28,150 nt of DNA from JBDSLU01 sp039916225 (GCA_039916225.1 JBDSLU010000185.1:1-28150), one strand, 5' to 3'. Counted from the first letter of the stretch, positions 1 through 7,319 are shown. Program-made: numbers and translations. Notes: generated by a model from the letters alone, not told the origin.

Positions 1-64
1 ATCCTCAACTCGCAGCCGGCGATGTTCCGCGGACGTGTCCGGAGCCGACGCGAGCGCGGCGCCT

Positions 65-721
65 TCAGGCCGCGCCGCGCTGATAAACGTCAGCTGCCCA
101 CGCCGCCGTCTGAGCCCGACTCACCAGGCGAAAGCCTGCGGCGCCGATCAGATCGGCGATACCGATCGCCGGATGCACATAGGATCGGAACGGGTTTCCG
201 GACAGCCGTCTTGTCTGGTTCTCGAGACCAACCATGGCTCGCACGTACCAGAGATCGCGCGGGTACGACAGCGCGAGCCAGCGCAGGCTGCGACCCACTG
301 CCGCTTCGAGGAGCGGCGCGTACATGGGGTAGCAGCAGACCACTCGGTCGAGCGTCACGATTGTCGCCTCGGCAAACTGAGCGCTCGCGCTGGTGAAATC
401 GTCGTGAATGGCGCGAAACGCAGAACTGCGGCCACGGCGCTCGGCTTCCTGTGTTGCCGCCGCGACGTGGGCGGAGGAGGCATCGACCGCCTCGGCCGTC
501 TGGATCCCGCGGTCGAGGAGCTCGAACGCTAACGCTCCGACGCCGCTGCCGATGTCGAGAAGCGAACCGGCGACCGCGCCGGCAGCGACCAAACCATCTC
601 GCAACAGCCGAGTGGTCGCGTCCGGGCCCTTGCGCCGATAGCGACTCAGGTCCTTGACGGCTAGTGTCGCGGAGAATTGGCGTTCAGCGGTATCGCAGAA
701 TCCGGAACAGCAACGCGCCAT
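65..721 (-). CDS. Class I SAM-dependent methyltransferase
   Basis: A 218-residue soluble protein with a Rossmann methyltransferase fold. Motif I (LLDIGSGVG, about residues 54-62) is the SAM-binding glycine loop, and an acidic residue in AVDASS follows as motif II. The N-terminus carries a CCSGFC cysteine cluster seen in a group of proteins related to magnesium-protoporphyrin O-methyltransferase. No other bacteriochlorophyll gene is nearby, so that substrate should not be assumed. The start at 721 places the cysteine cluster at the very N-terminus, as expected for this group. The gene is transcribed away from the ArsR operon and lies just downstream of the decayed gene at 749-1236. The methyltransferase call is firm; the substrate is unknown. 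Confidence 0.8.
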   Translation of the reverse strand: MARCCSGFCDTAERQFSATLAVKDLSRYRRKGPDATTRLLRDGLVAAGAVAGSLLDIGSGVGALAFELLDRGIQTAEAVDASSAHVAAATQEAERRGRSSAFRAIHDDFTSASAQFAEATIVTLDRVVCCYPMYAPLLEAAVGRSLRWLALSYPRDLWYVRAMVGLENQTRRLSGNPFRSYVHPAIGIADLIGAAGFRLVSRAQTAAWAADVYQRGAA

Positions 722-748
722 GAGTTCACGAGGCTGGAGCGGACATGC

Positions 749-1236
749 CTACTTAGCCCTCGTCAGTCGGTTCCGCGAGTAGATCTCGAAGTCCTTCCCC
801 GGAGCCGCGAGCTCGAACGTCTCCTCGAGCTGGTCAAGCCCGGTCAAGAGGTAGGTCTCTCTACCGCGCCATCCGGGAGGGACGCCTTCCTCGCCTTGTC
901 GAGGCTGAAGATCCCGATGTCTTCGTGGACCTCTCCCTTAGAGTTCTTCGGCTGCGGCGGATACGTACTCCGGTTCCGGACCTGCACGAAGCGGCCGTTC
1001 AAAATGTGCTCGTACTCCCGTTCGACGGTACCCTTGCCCGGCTCGCCCTCCGTCTCTCCACTCCAGCGGCCAACCAGGCTGCCGACGGTGCCAAGGGGAT
1101 CCGGCGGAGGCGTAGATTGCGCCAGCGCCAGCGTGGCCACGGCGCACCAGGCGAGCGCGAGCAATGCGCGTACGCCGGCGTGCCCGGTACAGCGAAGTGC
1201 TAGACCGAAGCGGCCATCATGCATGCCGTCCACCAT
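749..1236 (-). pseudogene. Decayed secreted beta-barrel-like (DUF1579-like) gene, internal deletion plus frameshift
   Basis: The first part reads as a signal peptide (hydrophobic stretch about residues 22-39, then ALAQ) and a domain with GRWSGE, YEHILNGRFVQVRN and EDIGIFSLDKARK. This resembles secreted DUF1579-like or lipocalin-like small barrels. Just after SLDKARK the frame ends at 844. In another minus frame, from about 882 down to the stop at 749-751, the sequence continues with VPPGWRGRETY, then GLDQLEETFELAAPGKDFEIY and a basic C-terminus. That is what the end of such a protein looks like. The middle of the domain is missing at the junction, so the lesion is an internal deletion that also shifts the frame. 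An assembly error is possible but would have to remove sequence, not one base. Confidence 0.65.
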
Positions 1237-1315
1237 ACACCTGTGGGGCCTTCGTCGAACGTCAAGCTGTGCGGCCTGAACACCAGAGTGCTCGTCGTCC
1301 CAAACTGCCCAACAC

Positions 1316-1369
1316 TTGACACGCGAGCCGCGTAGGGGGGAGTATTCAAGTATTCGTTTGATTATTTGA
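1316..1369 (+). promoter_or_regulatory. Promoter and ArsR-type operator of the ArsR-rhodanese operon
   Basis: A consensus -35 TTGACA lies at 1316-1321. A weak -10 (GAGTAT, 1340-1345) follows at 18 bp. Immediately downstream is an imperfect inverted repeat: TCAAGTATTC (1346-1355), four bases, then GATTATTTGA (1360-1369), with 8 of 10 positions matching between arms. This TCAA...TTGA dyad is typical of ArsR/SmtB operators. It ends three bases before the ATG at 1373, so a bound repressor would cover the transcription start, and there is little room for a ribosome binding site. The autoregulatory role is inferred. Confidence 0.6.
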
Positions 1370-1372
1370 AGT

Positions 1373-2068
1373 ATGCCCGTGCAGCAGCCACCGCTGAAGA
1401 GAATCGTCTACGAACACACCGCCCGGATAGGTCAGGCGCTTTCGAGTCCAAGCAGGCTCGAGCTGCTCGATCTGCTCGCCCAGGGGCCACGGACGGTCGA
1501 CGCCTTGGCCAGGCACATCGGGCAGAGCGTAGCCACGACCTCACACCATCTCCAGGCGCTGCGGCGCGCCCGCCTGGTCGAGGCGCAGAAGGCGGGTCTG
1601 TACGTCACGTATCGCCTGGCCGACGAACAGGTCGGCGCCTTCCTGCTCGAGTTGCGGCAGCTCGCGGCGTCCAGACTGGCCGAGATTCAGCAGGTTACCC
1701 GGCAGTACCTCGGGCAGCGCGGCGCGCTCGAGCCCGTCGACGACGAGGAACTCGTTCGACGCGTGCGCGCGGGCGGCGTCACACTCATCGACGTCCGGCC
1801 GCGGGAGGAGTACGACGCCGGCCACCTGCCTGGCGCCCTCTCGATACCGCTGGCCGATCTGCCAGCTCGCCTGAACGAGCTCCGGAAGTGTCATGAGGTC
1901 GTGGCGTACTGCCGCGGCCCGTACTGCGTCATGGCTCTTGATGCTGTCGATCTCCTGCGATCCAAAGGGTTTCGCGCATGCCGGCTAGAGCACGGTGTAC
2001 CGGAGTGGCGCGCACGCGGGTGGCGGGTCGAATCAAGTCTTGACCCCCAAACTGGCGGTCGTCCGTGA
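1373..2068 (+). CDS. ArsR-family winged-helix regulator fused to a rhodanese domain
   Basis: 231 residues. Residues about 15-82 form an ArsR winged helix (recognition region VATTSHHLQALRRARLVE). Residues about 122-222 form a rhodanese domain with LIDVRPREEY and active-site loop CRGPYC (Cys180, with Cys185). Cys173 and Cys203 are the only other cysteines, so the DNA-binding half has none. Any thiol or persulfide sensing probably uses the rhodanese cysteines. Known ArsR-rhodanese and BigR-type regulators respond to sulfane sulfur. It overlaps the downstream MFS gene by four bases (GTGA) and heads a three-gene operon whose last gene has another rhodanese, which supports a sulfur-stress role. It probably represses its own operon through the dyad at 1346-1369. 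Confidence 0.9.
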   Translation: MPVQQPPLKRIVYEHTARIGQALSSPSRLELLDLLAQGPRTVDALARHIGQSVATTSHHLQALRRARLVEAQKAGLYVTYRLADEQVGAFLLELRQLAASRLAEIQQVTRQYLGQRGALEPVDDEELVRRVRAGGVTLIDVRPREEYDAGHLPGALSIPLADLPARLNELRKCHEVVAYCRGPYCVMALDAVDLLRSKGFRACRLEHGVPEWRARGWRVESSLDPQTGGRP

Positions 2069-3378
2069 CGTCTCCAGGTCCGACCAGTGCCGACGCCGTT
2101 CGCCTCGGCTTGCGCGAGAACCTCGCGCAATTCGCGCTCCTCGTGCTGGTCAATGCCTTCGTCGGCGCCATGGCCGGTCTGGAACGGAGCATCCTGCCCG
2201 CCATGGCGGAGCAGGAGTTCCACTTGGCCGCCCGCTCCGCGGTGCTCTCCTTCATCGTCGTCTTCGGCCTCGCCAAGGCGCTCACGAACTACGCCGCCGG
2301 CCGCCTGTCGGACCGGTGGGGCCGCAAGCACGTCTTGGTCGCAGGCTGGTTGGTCGCCGCTCCGGTGCCGTTCCTGCTGATGTGGGCGCCGACGTGGAGC
2401 TGGGTGCTCGGCGCGAACGTCTTGCTGGGCATCAGCCAGGGACTCACGTGGTCGACGACGGTGATCATGAAGATCGACCTTGTCGGGGCGCGGCAGCGTG
2501 GACTGGCGATGGGCCTGAACGAGTTCTCCGGATACGCGGCGCTCGCGGCCAGCGCGCTGGCGACCGGGTGGATCGCCGCAGGCTACGGCATCAGGCCACA
2601 GCCGTTCTACCTCGGCATCGGGTTCGTCGCCGCAGGTGTCGTCCTTTCTGCGTGGCTCGTTCGCGAGACCGCGCAGCATGTCTCGCGCGAGTCGGCCCTG
2701 CTGGCTGACGCACCGCATGCCGGGACGCTCACCCCCGGTGAGGTCTTCTGGCGCACGTCGCTGACCGACGCCAACCTGTCGAGCGTCAGCCAGGCGGGGC
2801 TCGTGAACAACCTCAACGACGGCATGGCCTGGGGACTCTTTCCTCTCGTGTTCGCGTCTGCCGGCGTCGATCTGGCTCGAGTCGGTCTACTCGCGGCGAT
2901 CTATCCCGCGACCTGGAGTATCGGCCAGCTCGTGACCGGTGCGCTCTCGGATCGGATTGGACGGAAGCCGCTGATCGTGTGGGGCATGTGGATCCAGGCC
3001 GTCGGCATCGTCGTCATCGCCACGTCGGCCCGCTTCGAGGGATTCATGGCGGGCGCGATCGTGCTCGGCATCGGGACGGCGATGGTGTACCCGACGCTGC
3101 TCGCGGCGATCGGCGACGTCGCGCACCCGTCCTGGCGCGCGTCCGCAGTCGGCGTGTATCGGCTCTGGCGAGACCTCGGGTACGCGATTGGCGCCTGCGT
3201 CGCTGGGCTGACGGCGGACATGTTTGGCGTGCAGGCGGCGATGTGGCTCATCGCTGGTCTGACGTTCGCCTCAGGGGTCGTGTCGGCGGTCCGAATGCGG
3301 GAGACGCTGTCGCCGTCGTTCGTCCGGCCGGCCGGCGATGCCGCTCAACGCATTCGCGAGGCTTCGCATACACGATGA
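2065..3378 (+). CDS. Major facilitator superfamily transporter
   Basis: 437 residues with about 12 membrane helices. The MFS signature between helices 2 and 3 is present in both halves: GRLSDRWGRKHV and GALSDRIGRKPL. The GTG start overlaps the stop of the ArsR-rhodanese gene (GTGA), and the end overlaps the next ATG (ATGA), so all three genes are translationally coupled. The long central loop (HVSRESALL to FWRTSLTD, about residues 212-235) is typical of the two-half MFS fold. The substrate cannot be read from sequence. Given its partners, export or uptake of a sulfur compound is the best inference. MFS proteins found with ArsR-rhodanese regulators are sometimes labelled heavy-metal transporters, which is the main alternative. 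Confidence 0.87.
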   Translation: MTSPGPTSADAVRLGLRENLAQFALLVLVNAFVGAMAGLERSILPAMAEQEFHLAARSAVLSFIVVFGLAKALTNYAAGRLSDRWGRKHVLVAGWLVAAPVPFLLMWAPTWSWVLGANVLLGISQGLTWSTTVIMKIDLVGARQRGLAMGLNEFSGYAALAASALATGWIAAGYGIRPQPFYLGIGFVAAGVVLSAWLVRETAQHVSRESALLADAPHAGTLTPGEVFWRTSLTDANLSSVSQAGLVNNLNDGMAWGLFPLVFASAGVDLARVGLLAAIYPATWSIGQLVTGALSDRIGRKPLIVWGMWIQAVGIVVIATSARFEGFMAGAIVLGIGTAMVYPTLLAAIGDVAHPSWRASAVGVYRLWRDLGYAIGACVAGLTADMFGVQAAMWLIAGLTFASGVVSAVRMRETLSPSFVRPAGDAAQRIREASHTR

Positions 3379-4478
3379 CGAACCAGATTGATGCCCACAC
3401 GCTGCGAGAGTGGCTCGACACGCAGCATCCCGTCACGGTCCTCGACGTCAGAAGCGAAGAAGATCGGCAGCAATGGGCCATTCCCGGGAGCCTGCACGTC
3501 GATGCGTACACCGCGTTACAAAACGGGGAAGCCGGTCCGCTCGCCGATCTCGTGCTTCCTGCTGAGCACCCCGTGGTCACGGTCTGCAACGCCGGACGAA
3601 TCAGTCAGACAGCGGCCGCCGTGCTCGAGAGGCGGGGCTTCGATGCGCGCTCGCTCACCGGCGGGATGAAGGCCTGGAGCCTGGCGTGGAACACGGCCGA
3701 CGTCCCGATCGCGGCGACCGAGGTCCGAGTGGTCCAGGTACGACGCACCGGCAAGGGATGCCTTTCGTACATCGTCGCCTCACAGGGCGACGCCGTCGTG
3801 ATCGATGCGTCAGTCGAGCCGAACATCTACGTCGATCTCGCGCGGCAGCAGCGGTGGTCCATTCGCTACGTGCTGGACACCCACATTCACGCCGATCATC
3901 TGTCGCGTGCCCGGGAGCTCGCCGGACTGACGGGTGCGGCCCTGCTGTTGCCTCCTCAGAATCGCGCCAGGTTTGCGTTTCGCCCGATCGCGGATGACGA
4001 GGAGATCCGCGTCGGTGCGACCACGCTCCGCGCGATGCAGACCCCGGGCCACACGGCCGAGAGCATGTCGTTTCTCCTCGGTGAGGCCGCGGTGTTCACC
4101 GGCGACACGCTGTTCACGAATGGCGTCGGTCGCCCCGACCTCCACGCGGATCCGGAGGCTGCTCGTGCTCGCGCGTCGGCCCTCTTCGTGTCGTTGAATC
4201 GGCTTCGCACACTTCCCCCCGACGTCCTCGTGCTCCCCGGGCACACGAGCGAACCGGTCGCGTTCGACGGTCGTCCCGTTGCTGCCCGAATGGCCGCGGT
4301 GACCGCGTGGCTCGGCGATTGGTTGACGTCGGAGAGGGCGTTCTTTGATCGCGTCACCGCCCATCTGCCCCCGACGCCGCCCAACTTCGCGCGGATCGTG
4401 GAGCTCAATGAGGCAGGCGAGTGTCCGGCGGCCGCGGCCGAGCTCGAGGCCGGCGCCAATCGGTGCGCGGTGCGGTAG
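3375..4478 (+). CDS. Rhodanese-metallo-beta-lactamase fusion, persulfide-dioxygenase-like
   Basis: 367 residues. The N-terminal rhodanese domain (about 1-108) has LDVRSEED and active loop CNAGRIS (Cys71). A glyoxalase-II-type metallo-beta-lactamase domain follows (about 114-330), with THIHADHL (His170, His172, Asp174, His175), TPGHT (His226), GDTLF (Asp244) and PGHT (His290), which is a full metal-ligand set. Family members with this ligand pattern include ETHE1-like persulfide dioxygenases and the BigR-associated Blh enzyme, often fused to or encoded beside rhodaneses. The usual order is metallo-beta-lactamase first; here rhodanese is first. The ATG is chosen because it overlaps the MFS stop (ATGA). 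Inferred role: oxidising glutathione persulfide, with the rhodanese relaying sulfur. The last 35 residues (PPTPPNFARIVELNEAGECP) form a tail I do not recognise. Confidence 0.87.
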   Translation: MTNQIDAHTLREWLDTQHPVTVLDVRSEEDRQQWAIPGSLHVDAYTALQNGEAGPLADLVLPAEHPVVTVCNAGRISQTAAAVLERRGFDARSLTGGMKAWSLAWNTADVPIAATEVRVVQVRRTGKGCLSYIVASQGDAVVIDASVEPNIYVDLARQQRWSIRYVLDTHIHADHLSRARELAGLTGAALLLPPQNRARFAFRPIADDEEIRVGATTLRAMQTPGHTAESMSFLLGEAAVFTGDTLFTNGVGRPDLHADPEAARARASALFVSLNRLRTLPPDVLVLPGHTSEPVAFDGRPVAARMAAVTAWLGDWLTSERAFFDRVTAHLPPTPPNFARIVELNEAGECPAAAAELEAGANRCAVR

Positions 4479-4495
4479 GCACGCTTTAGCCGTTC

Positions 4496-4531
4496 TTGAC
4501 AGGCCGCAACGGTTAGTCATAACTTACCGTT
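4496..4531 (+). promoter_or_regulatory. Promoter with embedded inverted-repeat operator for the ArsR/SRPBCC pair
   Basis: -35 TTGACA at 4496-4501, 16 bp spacer, -10 CATAAC at 4518-4523. An inverted repeat AACGGTTA (4508-4515) and TTACCGTT (4524-4531) flanks the -10 with 7 of 8 arm positions matching, so repressor binding would block RNA polymerase directly. The predicted transcription start, about 4530, is essentially at the GTG codon (4533), which implies a leaderless or nearly leaderless message. No Shine-Dalgarno sequence precedes the GTG. Confidence 0.65.
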
Positions 4532-4532
4532 A

Positions 4533-4856
4533 GTGGCTACTGACCGACAGCGGGATGTGTGGGCGGCACTCGGGGACGCCACGCGACGGGCGATCGTGTT
4601 GATGCTGGCCGCCGGACCGATGTCAGTCGGCGATCTGGCAGCGCAGCTGCCGGTCACGCGGCCGGCGGTATCACAGCACCTCAAGGTCCTCAAGGATGCG
4701 GGGCTGGTCAGTGAAGACGCCGTCGGCACGCGCCGAGTGTACCGCCTCGATTCCGCCGGGGTCGCCGCGCTGCGTGAACAGCTCGACGACTTCTGGAATC
4801 AGGCGTTGGGCGGCTTTCAAAGCGTGGTGGAGCGACCGAGGAGAGGCAAGAAATGA
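4533..4856 (+). CDS. ArsR-family transcriptional repressor
   Basis: 107 residues, the usual length for the short ArsR regulators paired with SRPBCC genes. The winged helix spans almost the whole protein: LGDATRRAIVLML (helix 1), MSVGDLAAQLPVTRPAVSQHLKV (recognition helix) and AGLVSEDAVGTRRVYRL (wing). It contains no cysteine, so a metal- or thiol-binding site is unlikely. The GTG start is chosen because it follows the operator directly and the protein aligns from this point. It overlaps the SRPBCC gene by ATGA. Repression of its own promoter through the 4508-4531 dyad is inferred. Confidence 0.88.
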   Translation: MATDRQRDVWAALGDATRRAIVLMLAAGPMSVGDLAAQLPVTRPAVSQHLKVLKDAGLVSEDAVGTRRVYRLDSAGVAALREQLDDFWNQALGGFQSVVERPRRGKK

Positions 4857-5338
4857 CCCAGTCCGGAACAGCGATGACCGTTCGGCGTCAGATCGTGGTG
4901 CACGCGCCGATCGGCGAAGCCTTCAAGGTATTCACCGAGCGATTCGGGGACTTCAAGCCGCGCGAACACAACCTGCTGCAGTCCCCGATCGCTCAGACCG
5001 TGTTCGAGCCGCGAGTGGGCGGCCACATCTACGATCGCGCCGTCGACGGGAGCGAGTGCCGATGGGCGCGGATCCTCGTGTTCGAGCCCCCGGACCGGGT
5101 CGTCTTCAGCTGGGACATCAGCCCCCAGTGGCAGATCGAGCGCGACCCCAGTCTCACGAGCGAGGTCGAGGTGCGGTTCGTGGCCGAGACACCCGAGTGC
5201 ACGCGTGTGGAGCTCGAGCACCGCAACCTGGATCGCCACGGCGCCGGATGGGAGTCCGTGCGCGACGGCGTCGACAACGAGGGCGGTTGGCCGCTCTACC
5301 TGCAGCGCTACGCGGCGCTCTTCGAACAGAACGCCTGA
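4853..5338 (+). CDS. SRPBCC-family (AHSA1-like) protein
   Basis: 161 residues with the helix-grip fold. It begins RRQIVVHAPIGEAFKVFTERFGD, typical of START/AHSA1 proteins, and contains VGGHIYDR, WARILVFEPPDRVVFSWDI and a C-terminal helix GWESVRDGVDNEGGWPLYLQ. ArsR plus AHSA1-like SRPBCC pairs are widespread; the second gene usually binds a hydrophobic ligand of unknown identity. Strong ribosome binding site GAGGAG lies just upstream inside the ArsR gene, and ATG overlaps the ArsR stop. Downstream is a hairpin at 5344-5361, so the two-gene operon probably ends here. Confidence 0.87.
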   Translation: MTQSGTAMTVRRQIVVHAPIGEAFKVFTERFGDFKPREHNLLQSPIAQTVFEPRVGGHIYDRAVDGSECRWARILVFEPPDRVVFSWDISPQWQIERDPSLTSEVEVRFVAETPECTRVELEHRNLDRHGAGWESVRDGVDNEGGWPLYLQRYAALFEQNA

Positions 5339-5343
5339 CAAGG

Positions 5344-5361
5344 GCTCGCGGCATCGCGAGC
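5344..5361 (+). terminator. Perfect 7-bp hairpin after the SRPBCC gene
   Basis: GCTCGCG (5344-5350), loop GCAT, CGCGAGC (5355-5361), six bases after the stop codon. No T-run follows, so it is either a weak terminator or a 3'-end stabiliser. The remaining bases to about 5510 hold no convincing gene. Confidence 0.4.
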
Positions 5362-5512
5362 ACAATCACGATGGTCGATGCCGCCGCGCTTGGATCTTCT
5401 CCCGTTCTCGAGGAGCGGCGGCTGAGCGACTCTTCTTCGTGGGGTGTAGGTCAGTCGATGCCGCTGTCGCCTGCTCGCATTCCATAGAAGAGGTGGAAAC
5501 CCTCGCCCGCCC

Positions 5513-5590
5513 AGCCCTCTCGTCGTGGTGTCGGGTCACAACGCATCGTCGCAGTCGTCCAACGATCAGGAGGGCAGACGATGCGCGCTG
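5513..5590 (+). repeat. Promoter-leader repeat, copy 1
   Basis: About 78 bp closely matching 24971-25046. Both begin AGCCCTCTCG and both contain GTCACAACGC, AGTCGTCC, CGATCAGGAGG and CAGACGATGCGCGCTG, with one small gap. The match covers promoter, ribosome binding site and the first codons, then stops abruptly inside the coding region. Confidence 0.8.
5534..5559 (+). promoter_or_regulatory. ECF-sigma-type promoter for the SRPBCC-sigma operon
   Basis: GGTCACA (5534-5540), 15 bp, CGTC (5556-5559). This resembles the TGTCACA-N15/16-CGTC promoters described for ECF41-type sigma factors. The same pair with identical spacing occurs at 24989-25014. Ribosome binding site AGGAGG follows at 5568-5573 and ATG at 5581. 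Autoregulation by the sigma factor encoded in this operon is the natural inference. Confidence 0.6.
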
Positions 5591-5982
5591 ATACACGAAC
5601 GGTTTCGATCGAGGCACCGGCACACCGGGTGGTGACGTTTCTCGAAGACCCGGCGAATCTTCCCCGCTGGGCGGTGGGATTCGCCAAGGCCGTCCGGCAG
5701 ACCGCGAGGGGCTGGATGGTGCAGACTGCGTCAGGGGAGATGGGCATTCGCATCGATGCCGACGCCGACCTGGGAACGGTCGACTTCTGGATGTCGCCTA
5801 CTCCGGGTGTCGAGGTGCTGGCCCCGTCGCGGGTGGTGCCCAGCGGCTCAGGCTCGGAGTTCATCTTCACGCAGTTTCAAGGACCGGAGACGTCCGATGA
5901 GGCGTTCGCGTCGAGCGTCGAGACAATAAGGCACGAGCTGATTGTGCTGAAGGCCCTGCTCGAAGTGGAGTGTCCGTTGTGA
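5581..5982 (+). CDS. SRPBCC-family protein encoded with an ECF sigma factor
   Basis: 133 residues. It starts RTVSIEAPAHRVVTFLEDPANLPRWAVGF, the usual first strand and helix of polyketide-cyclase/SRPBCC proteins, and ends in a long helix (SSVETIRHELIVLKALLE). It has an excellent ribosome binding site (AGGAGG, 7 bases before the ATG). Its stop TGA overlaps the ATG of the sigma-factor gene (TGATG), so the two are translationally coupled. Function inferred: a small-molecule-binding partner or accessory protein of the sigma factor. No catalytic residues can be assigned. Confidence 0.82.
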   Translation: MRADTRTVSIEAPAHRVVTFLEDPANLPRWAVGFAKAVRQTARGWMVQTASGEMGIRIDADADLGTVDFWMSPTPGVEVLAPSRVVPSGSGSEFIFTQFQGPETSDEAFASSVETIRHELIVLKALLEVECPL

Positions 5983-6800
5983 TGGCCGCCGACGCCACAC
6001 CCGACGCCGACGAACTCGCGACGCTTGTCGCGTGCGCACAGGCTGGCGATGCCGGCGCCCTCGATGGTGTCGTCCGCGCCATCCAGCACGACGTGTATCG
6101 CCTGGCCCTGCGGATGACCGCCTGCGTCGAGGACGCCGAGGATGCAACACAGGAGGTGTTGATCAAGGTCATTACCCGGCTCGAGTCCTTCCGTGGGGAG
6201 GCCTCGGTTCGCACCTGGGCGTATCGCATTGCGGTGAGGCACGTGTTGGATCGCAAGAAGAGTCGGGTTGAGGAGCTGCGCCTGACCTTCGAGGCGTTCG
6301 GCACCGACCTGATGGACGGTTTGGCCGCCACGCCGGAGGTCGATCCGATGCTGATCGCTGAAGTGAAGCGCGGATGCACGCTGGCCATGGTGACGTGCCT
6401 CGACCGCGAACATCGGCTGGCATTCGTGCTGACCGACGTCTTCGACCTGCCGCACAGAGAGGCTGCTGGGCTGTGCGACGTGGTCGAAGAGGTGTACCGG
6501 CAGCGCGTCTCTCGTGCGCGACGCGCGTTGGAGGCGTTCACGCGCAGCTACTGCGGGTTGGTGTCGGAGGCCGCTCCGTGTCACTGCAGTCGCCGGGTCG
6601 TCCGGGCCGAAGCGCTGGGGCGTGTGCACCGCGACGCGCCGGTGCTCGCCAGCCACCCGGCCGTGGAGCTGGCCAAAGCCGTCGAAGAGGTGGAGGGACT
6701 GCACGACGCGGCCCGCCTCATGCGACAGCACCCGCTATACCTTGCCCCGGCTCGCCTCCTCGATCGAGTACGCCGCGTGACCCACCGTCTGCCCAACTAG
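5982..6800 (+). CDS. ECF sigma factor with cysteine-containing C-terminal extension
   Basis: 272 residues. Region 2 spans about 25-95, with the signature DAEDATQEVLIKVITRLESF and the -10-binding RTWAYRIAVRHVLDRKK. Region 4 spans about 130-188 (TCLDREHRLAFVL ... LPHREAAGLCDVVEEVYRQR). Beyond it an extension of about 85 residues begins CGLVSEAAPCHC (Cys191, Cys200, Cys202). A CGLV...CxC element occurs in a group of ECF factors with C-terminal regulatory extensions and may bind metal or sense redox. No separate anti-sigma gene is adjacent, so the extension and the coupled SRPBCC protein are candidates for control. ATG 5982 overlaps the SRPBCC stop; an in-frame GTG (5979) and ATG (5970) lie upstream. 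Likely targets in this window are the two GGTCACA-N15-CGTC promoters. Confidence 0.88.
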   Translation: MAADATPDADELATLVACAQAGDAGALDGVVRAIQHDVYRLALRMTACVEDAEDATQEVLIKVITRLESFRGEASVRTWAYRIAVRHVLDRKKSRVEELRLTFEAFGTDLMDGLAATPEVDPMLIAEVKRGCTLAMVTCLDREHRLAFVLTDVFDLPHREAAGLCDVVEEVYRQRVSRARRALEAFTRSYCGLVSEAAPCHCSRRVVRAEALGRVHRDAPVLASHPAVELAKAVEEVEGLHDAARLMRQHPLYLAPARLLDRVRRVTHRLPN

Positions 6801-6801
6801 C

Positions 6802-6826
6802 CGGCAGGGAAGCTAGGTTGCTGCCG
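6802..6826. terminator. Weak hairpin between convergent genes
   Basis: CGGCAG (6802-6807) and CTGCCG (6821-6826) lie just after the sigma-factor stop and before the end of the minus-strand gene at 6840. There is no T-run. A bidirectional stop signal is plausible but not established. Confidence 0.25.
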
Positions 6827-6839
6827 CTGGATGCGGTCG

Positions 6840-7319
6840 CTACTCGGTCCAGACCAGCAGGCGCGTGCCCCTGCTGCCGGTGTGATCGATGACCGTGCGC
6901 GGTCCGTAACGCTCGAGGTCAGCCGGCGTGATCCCCAGCCGCTCGAGGTCGACGCCGGTGTCGCGCAGTGCCAGTCGCGCCGCTGGGCCTTTCAGTTTGA
7001 GGAACCAGAGCGGGGCATCAGCCCGGACAATTCGCCCGAGGTCGGCCCGGTAGGTCATCGCCTTGACGCGACTGATTGGCAGCGGCGTGCGATCGGACGC
7101 CTGCTCACGCCGGGTTACCTGGCCTTGATCGTCAACGTCGAGGAGGGGAGTACCCGGCCCGAGTGCGGCGCGTGCTGCAGTGAATGCGTCCGACGCCTGC
7201 CGTGCGTCAGCGCGTTCGATGGCCACCGCTCGCCACACGAGCCCGCCGAAGATGACGACGCCGCCGAGCGCGCACGCCAACACCAGGAGGACGACGCGAC
7301 GAGATACTCCGGGTCTCAT
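6840..7319 (-). CDS. Membrane-anchored protein of unknown function
   Basis: 159 residues. One N-terminal membrane helix (about 8-31, VVLLVLACALGGVVIFGGLV) after a short basic segment, then an alpha/beta domain of about 125 residues predicted outside the cytoplasm. I do not recognise the family. It has no cysteine in the soluble part and no obvious catalytic motif; it ends DHTGSRGTRLLVWTE. It starts 43 bases after the end of nhaA on the same strand, so it is probably the last gene of the small-membrane-protein/nhaA/this-gene unit. Confidence 0.65.
   Translation of the reverse strand: MRPGVSRRVVLLVLACALGGVVIFGGLVWRAVAIERADARQASDAFTAARAALGPGTPLLDVDDQGQVTRREQASDRTPLPISRVKAMTYRADLGRIVRADAPLWFLKLKGPAARLALRDTGVDLERLGITPADLERYGPRTVIDHTGSRGTRLLVWTE

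Noticed and set aside
1891..2718. Minus-strand frame of 275 codons opposite the MFS gene
   Set aside because: Antisense shadow; Asp/Arg/Glu-rich with no domain, while the opposite strand encodes a clear MFS transporter.
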